Shown here: one piece after another, positions 33,101 to 37,994 of the stretch
How the letters are laid out: each line of letters opens with the position of its first letter
Numbering within the stretch: position 1 is the first letter of the stretch
NCBI GenBank assembly: GCA_000226015.1
Contig: JH153240.1
Span: forward strand, 23,048-61,041
Direction: 5' to 3'
Source: Mnemiopsis leidyi
Lineage: Eukaryota; Ctenophora; Tentaculata; Lobata; Bolinopsidae
DNA: 37,994 nt
Made by a program: the position numbers and the translations under genes
The notes under the pieces: model-generated
What the model was told of the DNA's origin: nothing
Databases searched by the model: none
The model's input: only the letters and a program-made list of their open reading frames with translations

Positions 33101-35069
33101 GAGTTTCAAAACCTCAACACAACAAGTAGACAAAACGAGGTCACTAAATAATTAGGGTCTCTTGCCGGCAAATATGGGTCTCTTGCCGGCCTATAAACGG
33201 CCGATAGCCGGCTGACATCAGGCCTGTAGCTGGCCTATATCAGACTGGCTAAAGGCCGTCTACAGGCCCGATATAAGCCGGCTATTGGCCATTAAAAGGC
33301 CTGTAATTGACCTGATATGGGCCGTTTATTGCCCTTACAGGCCTCGAATTGGCCTTGCATCGGCCATTCGACCGACTAAAGGCCGGAACTAATCTCCCAA
33401 TCTGACCTTTTGCCAACTTGCAGAAATGCCTTGACATGACAGATTCCAGCTACCGAACTTTCAGAACTGGGGAACTGTGGATGTAAAACAAGTTCACACC
33501 GTGCATAATGTGCATCAATTATAGTCCTGAATAGTTTTTGGCAAACCAAGCATTCTTCTAGTCTCCTGGTAATCCCCAAAGCGTGATTAAAACCGTACTT
33601 TAGTATCATGTCCACAGAAACCTCCCATCTGTGACGGCAAATGCCGAATTATGTGATGTTTTATCCTTTCAAGTGTCTTCTGAGGATGTGAGAAGCATAA
33701 GGAAGCCTCGCATCAAGAGCAACCGCTGTTTGTCATACTAGAATAAAAAAATAACAAGATACAGTTGTAAGAAAGTGAGAATAGCAAGACAGAGCAGGTA
33801 GAGAGCTTTCACGTTGACTTCTTAGTCCAATAAGAAGTTAATTCTATCTATTTCACAGGCAAATTGGCTGATATTACCAACTTTGTTATCTCACCTAGTG
33901 AAACTCCCGAGGTCGATATATCAACCTCCTCAGTATAACTGACCTCTTCTGTATAGCTGAGACACTAAAAACTAGGATTATTCTCCTCAATTGTTTTAAT
34001 ATGTAAGGCTGTGTCATATGGGGCTTAAAAACTTTCATGAACAAGCAATTTTCGAAATTTTGAAAATAGATAATTTTCCTGTTGAATCCCCGAGGTCGAT
34101 ATATCGACCTCTCGATATCTCGAAAACCAAAAGCATTGAGACAAAAACCTTTCAGACTTTTCTTATTCGGACCAATACAAGTTGATTTAGGGGGTAAATT
34201 TGAAAATTCATTCTCGGGGGTGTAGGGGTTAACTAAATTAATCAAACAGACCACCGTTAAAATAACAGCAGTAGGTCTAGAAATTGGCAGAACTTAAATT
34301 CATAGTAATAAATAAATTGAGAACTAATCAATAATGTATCCAGAAGCAAATGCAAATTTTTAAATAAAATTGACATTAATTGGTATGAAAAAGTCATACT
34401 TTTCTCATTTAGTTGGCTGTGAACAAGGATACAGATTTGATATGGTCACAGAGAGTTGTTCAGTTTGCCCACTAAATACTGCCTGCACTGGACTAACTTT
34501 GAGTGGAGATCCTTGTCCTGCAAGAAGCTTCAGTATACCATATCTAGTAAAGAAATGTGTGTCTTTGGCATGGCTATCAATTCCAAGTGGTGTTCTTGGT
34601 TTAGCTTTTGTAATAGTTGCTGTGATGAAAGTTAGGGCAAAAATTTTAACTACACAAAGAATTCAGGTATGTGCCTGTGCAATATATTATGATATTGTAA
34701 ATGAAAAAATATGCTATAATTCAATGTAGCTTCAGGGCATAGCGACCTTATCATCTTAAACCATAATTTCGAGATGATAAGTGTTTTAAGCTTTTTACAA
34801 TAAACCTTCTAAATTGTGTTGGCAGTAGAAGGAGGATTGAATTTGTCAAACATCTATGCTATTGTGGTGGGAGCCAGGGAAGAACAATATAGTCGTAGGC
34901 AAATTTCTGCATATTAAGATTATCTAAACAATTAATAACTTCCTAACAGGAGTCTCAAGATTCAGTTGAACGCGCATCCCAGATGTTTGAGTACTTTGAA
35001 GCTGGTCCTACAGTTGAACAGCAGTTTGCAACTTTTAGTCTGGCTCAAGGTATTTTTCAGGGAAGATAG
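27152..35069 (+). CDS. Modular single-pass receptor: unclassified domain, 5 TSP1-like, Cys-rich, PAN-like, TM; 13 exons
   Basis: Exons: 27152-27209, 27581-28048, 29140-29325, 29465-29594, 29745-29924, 30074-30260, 30348-30361 (candidate microexon), 30451-30500, 30709-30894, 31204-31362, 31497-31721, 34413-34666, 34950-35069. All phases agree: 2217 bp, 738 residues. Residues 1-19 are a signal peptide (LGIILLLMGAQQ). 20-175 is an unclassified domain. 176-237 is TSP1 module 1 (WSSWGSWGSCSC); modules 2-4 (WTDWGSWSTCDC type) span 238-424; 425-486 is module 5 (WLDWTDWGKC). 487-539 is TNFR/ephrin-receptor-like (CTICSRGTFS, CSNCPNGK). 540-614 is PAN/apple-like (CISSCQSQEGC, CWLHKN). 615-660 is a second Cys-rich part; about 666-686 is the membrane segment; the tail is about 50 residues. 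Probably adhesion or recognition; ligand unknown. The end is uncertain: CAAG/GTATTT at 35049 could be a donor to exons further on. Confidence 0.8.
27581..28048 (+). other. Exon for an unclassified extracellular domain of the receptor
   Basis: One 468-bp exon, phase 1 at both ends, encodes about 155 residues: CESWTTISKHSGDGSLIYID at the start, FDIHFKYGSSGWIAFQWHLS in the middle, and FSKDSSYFFIYCDGRKVASL near the end. The alternating polar and aromatic pattern suggests a beta-sandwich, perhaps lectin-like or like the farnesoic-acid-methyltransferase-type domain. I cannot assign it. The symmetrical phase makes it a mobile module. Confidence 0.6.
28779..28808. repeat. ACGT/GTAC microsatellite
   Basis: Run of GACGTACGTACGTATGTACGTACGTACG, interrupted once. 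Self-complementary. Confidence 0.85.
28900..28938. repeat. Perfect 18-bp stem, 3-nt loop hairpin
   Basis: ATCTTGCCATTTGGGCCC, loop TTC, then its exact reverse complement. Just upstream, TTGTGCACGTGCACAA (about 28870-28885) is a perfect 16-bp palindrome. Confidence 0.9.
29471..30260 (+). repeat. Tandem array of three ~330-bp units covering TSP1 exons and introns
   Basis: Units start CAGTAGATGG at 29471, CAGTAGATGG at 29801 and CAATAGATGG at 30130. Units one and two match at about 95% across both exon halves and the intron between them. The third matches through its coding part (with a 7-bp insertion) and then diverges. Similar introns and exons point to recent duplication or gene conversion. 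Confidence 0.92.
30348..30361 (+). other. Candidate 14-nt microexon of the receptor
   Basis: TTTTTCTATGGAAA lies between acceptor TCACACAG and donor GTAAGT. The text CATCACACAGTTTTTCTATGGAAAGTAAGT resembles the end of the neighbouring TSP1 exons (CATCACCATATTGCTATGGAATGTAAGC), so it looks like the leftover of a decayed copy. It takes phase 0 to phase 2, exactly what is needed between the exons ending at 30260 and starting at 30451. Confidence 0.5.
31784..32140. mobile_element. Inverted-repeat MITE, CCCCCGAGGTCGATATATA termini
   Basis: A 26-bp sequence beginning CCCCCGAGGTCGATATATA at 31784-31809 is repeated exactly, inverted, at 32115-32140. Similarity continues weakly outside (CCCGTTCG, CCCCGGCTAA) and inside (GCGACT, ACGACT). 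AT-rich core, no ORF. Confidence 0.7.
32848..32932. repeat. Dispersed repeat shared with 37263-37325
   Basis: GATTATATCCGTCTAACG, GTTCTAACG and GTGAGTCGGGTATCACCGCGACAA occur in the same order here and at 37263-37325 (the last stretch is identical in both). Another partial copy lies at 37230-37258. Confidence 0.75.
33188..33384. repeat. 11-bp phased GGCC array
   Basis: GGCC or a one-base variant starts at 33188, 33199, 33210, 33221, 33232, then 33254, 33265, 33287, 33298, 33309, 33320, 33331: an 11-bp step held for about 13 units. The register slips by 2 bases, then continues at 33340, 33351 and 33362. Consensus GGCCTRTAANW; the seven bases after GGCC vary widely. Confidence 0.85.
33905..34111. 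repeat. Palindromes related to the 31784 MITE ends
   Basis: CCCGAGGTCGATATATCAACCTC at about 33905 and the perfect 20-bp palindrome GAGGTCGATATATCGACCTC at 34092-34111. A third relative, AGGTCGATAAATCGACCCT, lies near 32307. They share the GAGGTCGATATAT core with the MITE termini. Confidence 0.75.
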
Positions 35070-35302
35070 CGAAGATCTATATCAAATGCAAATGTCTAAG
35101 GAAGGAAAAAGAAGCAGCGGCGTTATGGTGCCTCGGCAGCCACAGCTAAGCTGGAGGGCGCCATCATGAGGGGGCACCAAATCCTCATAAGAATATAAGA
35201 CCATTTTGCAAGAATAATTGCGCGACTAGCAAAATCGGGTGTTTGTTAATAACTTCACTGTTTATTGAGATTTTTCAGCTCTATTTTATGAGTATATACA
35301 TA

Positions 35303-35631
35303 CAGTAAACCCTCGATTTACCGGGCCTCTCGGGGGAAAGGGTTGAGGCCCGGTAAATAGAGGGGCCCGGTAAATAGAATTTGACTAAAATATGGTCAAA
35401 TCTCTTGTATCTTCATTAGGGCAGTATATCATACTTTAATTGGGTACAGAAGGAGGCGTATAATGTAACGACCCTGAGATAACAAGCTTTGACATGTGAC
35501 ACGCAAAGAAAAGACGGGAGGGAATTTTTTTGTTAAAATATTGAAAAATTTCGGGGGAAAGGGAAGCCGGAAGAGGCCCGGTAAATAGAGGGACCCGGTA
35601 AATAGAGGCCCGGTAAATCGAGGGTTTACTG
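35303..35631. mobile_element. pogo-like MITE, TA target duplication
   Basis: Termini CAGTAAACCCTCGATTTACC (35303) and GGTAAATCGAGGGTTTACTG (ending 35631) are perfect inverted repeats, continuing GGGCCT/AGGCCC. TA flanks both ends. CAGT starts and TA duplication are typical of the pogo/Tigger group. Subterminal CCCGGTAAATAGAGG repeats occur on both sides. No ORF. 329 bp. Confidence 0.85.
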
Positions 35632-35794
35632 TAATTAAATTACGCATATGCGAACGAGATGGCGCAAAGCGCCGCCGAAAGAGCATTGTGGGCGAAATTT
35701 CAGGTAAAGATTGGCCCCACAGTTTGAGCATGTTCCTCCACCTATGCCTTAGGGGCCCTTTATACCACCGTTGGGCGCCTTATTGACTTGACCT

Positions 35795-36074
35795 CAGCGG
35801 CGTAACGATGCCCCGGCCACCCCGGCTACGCCGGGGGCCGCCGTCATAAGGGGGCGCCAAATCGTCACAAAAATATGGGACAATTTTGCAAGATTAACTG
35901 CGCGACTAGCAAAATCGCGTGTTTAGTTTAATAACTTCACTTTTTATTTAGATTTTTCGGCCATTTTTTCACAAATTGCTCCCAGTAAGCCCTTACACCA
36001 GGGGCGCCACTTAGGGGCGCATTTTCATCGCCGAGGGGCGCCATATTGGCTAGACCTACAACGTTACGCCACTG
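35795..36074. mobile_element. hAT-like non-autonomous element with 8-bp duplication
   Basis: Termini CAGCGGCGTAACGATG (35795) and CAACGTTACGCCACTG (ending 36074) are inverted repeats of the hAT type (CAGNGGCGTAAC). CTTGACCT flanks it exactly on both sides (35787-35794, 36075-36082), an 8-bp target duplication. 280 bp, no transposase. Inserted inside the older relative at 35115-36099. Confidence 0.88.
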
Positions 36075-36099
36075 CTTGACCTTCAACTTAGTGCCATTG

Positions 36100-37994
36100 A
36101 ATATAAGCATGCTATATGATTAAATATCAAGACAAGTTTTAAAATTAACCCAGCCTCATAACTAAAGCAACTTTATATATAAAATCTACAAATGTGACAT
36201 TTAGGGTTTAAAACGTTTAAGAACGAACTCCGTGCAAACGAAAGTTTTGCCATTCAATTGTTAGTGTGTGACGATACGAAGCCAACTTTCATATGACATC
36301 TCGTTAAACCCGGTTCAAGTATTATGTCATGACACAATATTATCGTTAAATCCCATAGATGACGAAACGACAGAGTCAACGAAAGCGAACGACAATTTTG
36401 CCCCAGACACATTTATTTCCGAGAATGCTTTGTAATTATCGCGGACTTTTTGCCATGCTCAGCTGATTCTCCTCTTCCCGCGATTGCTATGAGATGATGA
36501 TCCTTGAACCGAGAAGTGCAAAGTGACGAAAGCAACCTTACCAAATCAATATGGAATTCAGCAATTTTGTTGTTTGTGTCAAATAGGTGACTCCTACATT
36601 TTCAAAATCAAGTCACAGTGCAATTGTTTCAGCATATTTCCTAAAGATTACAAAACTATTTCGGAAATTATGGAGATATTGATAATGCAATTTCACATAT
36701 TATCATCGGGCATTGTAAGAAAATTGTAAAAATGGACTGCAAGATAGTTATGCAAGAATGAAGAAGATGAAAACATTTTATGTTTACATATATGTAAAAT
36801 GTTTTCCTTTCGGTGCATAACTATGTTTCATATGTGTACATATCTCCACTGATTTTTTATTTTCTTCTATACTGGGCCTGCAACTTACTCTAGCCAAAGC
36901 TCTTTTGCGCGCTTCGTGCGTGCGTAAGCACCTGGTTAGGTTTGGTTGCAACGTAGCCATTTTAAAGATGAAGGCACCCATTTTATATATATAGATAAAA
37001 CTATATTTTTATCGTTCACTTCAGCTTTGAATAAACTTATCTGTTATCTTTTAGTTTTAATAGGAAAAAGATGGTAAATGAACCATGTTACTTGCTCTAA
37101 CCAAAGCCCTATTGCGCGCGCCACCAGAGGTGGCAGAGGCCGCCGCGCTGGGACGCACATAATTAAGACGTACATAGTTGCTGTATGCGAATTTTTGACG
37201 TTGTCCGACTCTCCTTCGGGAGGGCGCTTGATGAGATGATATCCGTTTAACGTGCTTATTGACAAGATGATATCCATCTACCGTTCTAACGAAACGTGAG
37301 TCGGGTATCACCGCGACAAACGTGCTTACGAAGAGCTCGCCAGGAGCGCAGCAAGCTGCGAGCCGCGCGCGAGTCGGGTAATACATAATACCTCGACAAG
37401 AGGGTGCTTGTAGGTTGATAACCTACTGTCGCGGCCATCACGCACTGTCACGCATTTCTGGCCTTCATCGCCCGTTGAAGAGGGTGCCCGCTCTGGTAGC
37501 ACGCGAGACGGGTGCAAAAGGGCTCTGGTTAAAGCACGGTATGCGCTACCGTTTGTACAGCAGCGCGCACCCTCCCGTCATTTTATTCTCCGGGAGGATC
37601 GGACAAAGTCAGACAAGCAACTGTACAAGTAAGTTTTTTTGCGTCGCGCGCCCGTCCAAATTTCACGCTGAGCTCGCACAGGGATAGCAATTGCTTTAAC
37701 CAAAGCCCTTTCTCGCGCGCCGCGTGCGCCACCAGAGACGTGGCTGACGTGGCTGTGTATCAGCCGCGGTGTAAGCACTTGGTTAGCACAGTGGCTGCGA
37801 GACGCGCTTTCTGCAAATTAGAATTTTGCGCGTTTTTGCGCTATTTTTGTGATATCGTTTGTCAGCTCACTTTACCGTGCTGCTTACGGCCCGTAATGTT
37901 ATTTGAAGACTTTTAAGTCGATTATTCTGATAGAAAAAGATTTGGCCTTTATGGCAAACTAATTTTTGTTCTCCTACCACAATCACAACTCGCA
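36100..37994. other. Repeat-rich right end without a recognised gene
   Basis: No convincing exon. GAAAACATTTTA / TAAAATGTTTTC forms a hairpin at 36769-36806. From about 36885 the DNA turns GC-rich in patches, with repeats of TCTAACCAAAGCCCT followed by GCGCGC-rich text at 36890, 37093 and 37692, inverted near 37526. Possibly fragments of one GC-rich transposon family. Confidence 0.5.
37263..37325. repeat. Second copy of the 32848 dispersed repeat
   Basis: ACAAGATGATATCCATCTAC, GTTCTAACG and GTGAGTCGGGTATCACCGCGACAA, in the same order as at 32848-32932. Confidence 0.75.

Larger units (their letters stand above)
31722..34412. other. Receptor intron 11, repeat-rich
   Basis: 2.7-kb intron without recognised exons. 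Contains a MITE (31784-32140), related palindromes, a repeat shared with the right end (about 32848-32932), and the 11-bp phased GGCC array. Confidence 0.6.
35115..36099. mobile_element. Old hAT-like non-autonomous element, interrupted by two insertions
   Basis: Left part (35115-35290, starting CAGCGGCGTTATGG) and right parts (to 35794, and 36083-36099 ending GTGCCATTG) align in order with the intact element at 35795-36074. Shared text includes TTTTGCAAGA.TAA.TGCGCGACTAGCAAAATCG and CTTAGGGGC...GGCGCC.TATTG.CT.GACCT. Flanking octamers AAAAGAAG and AATATAAG match at 6 of 8, a weathered target duplication. Its left end lies 46 bp past the receptor's stop. Confidence 0.75.

Overview
The window is nuclear DNA from a multicellular animal. 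It holds spliced genes with GT-AG introns, animal-type proteins (rhodopsin-class GPCRs, thrombospondin-1 modules, a Dbl-family RhoGEF), and intergenic and intronic DNA full of small inverted-repeat transposons. Nothing fixes the species. The divergent GPCRs and a multidomain receptor with no familiar vertebrate layout fit an invertebrate, possibly a non-bilaterian (ctenophore, cnidarian or sponge); that is inference. Most genes here are split into exons too short to stand out as ORFs. I rebuilt five of them exon by exon, and in each the splice phases agree at every junction.

Layout. 2-302: decayed 3' end of a non-LTR retrotransposon. 573-1937 (-): 5' half of a SCYL-family pseudokinase gene, five exons, running out of the window; its last visible splice donor is copied about ten times in a 28-bp minisatellite. 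3581-6874 (-): intronless MCF2/DBS-like RhoGEF. 7554-9947 (-): three-exon ZC3HC1/NIPA homologue with a foldback element just upstream of its start. 10719-20396 (-): six-exon thymidylate synthase spread over 9.7 kb; introns 4 and 1 each hold a complete intronless class A GPCR gene (13675-14766 on +, 18868-19788 on -), plus a tRNA-derived SINE, foldback elements and minisatellites. 21941-24109 (-): five-exon FITM2-like gene for endoplasmic reticulum lipid metabolism. 24110-27151: no gene recognised.

27152-35069 (+): a 13-exon gene for a secreted-then-membrane-anchored receptor: signal peptide, an unclassified cysteine-containing domain, five TSP1-like modules, a TNFR/ephrin-receptor-like cysteine module, a PAN/apple-like module, a second cysteine module, one membrane segment and a short tail. 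Its TSP1 region has grown by recent ~330-bp tandem duplication. One junction between copies has lost its intron, and a 7-bp insertion in the third copy is offset by a candidate 14-nt microexon. Its long intron holds a 185-bp array with GGCC every 11 bp. From 35115 to the end are transposons, including a hAT-like element inserted into an older relative that also carries a pogo-like MITE.

The genes do not form a pathway; they are neighbouring housekeeping, signalling and receptor genes. The most notable points are the receptor's exon evolution, the GPCR genes nested in thymidylate synthase introns, the splice-donor minisatellite and the 11-bp phased array.
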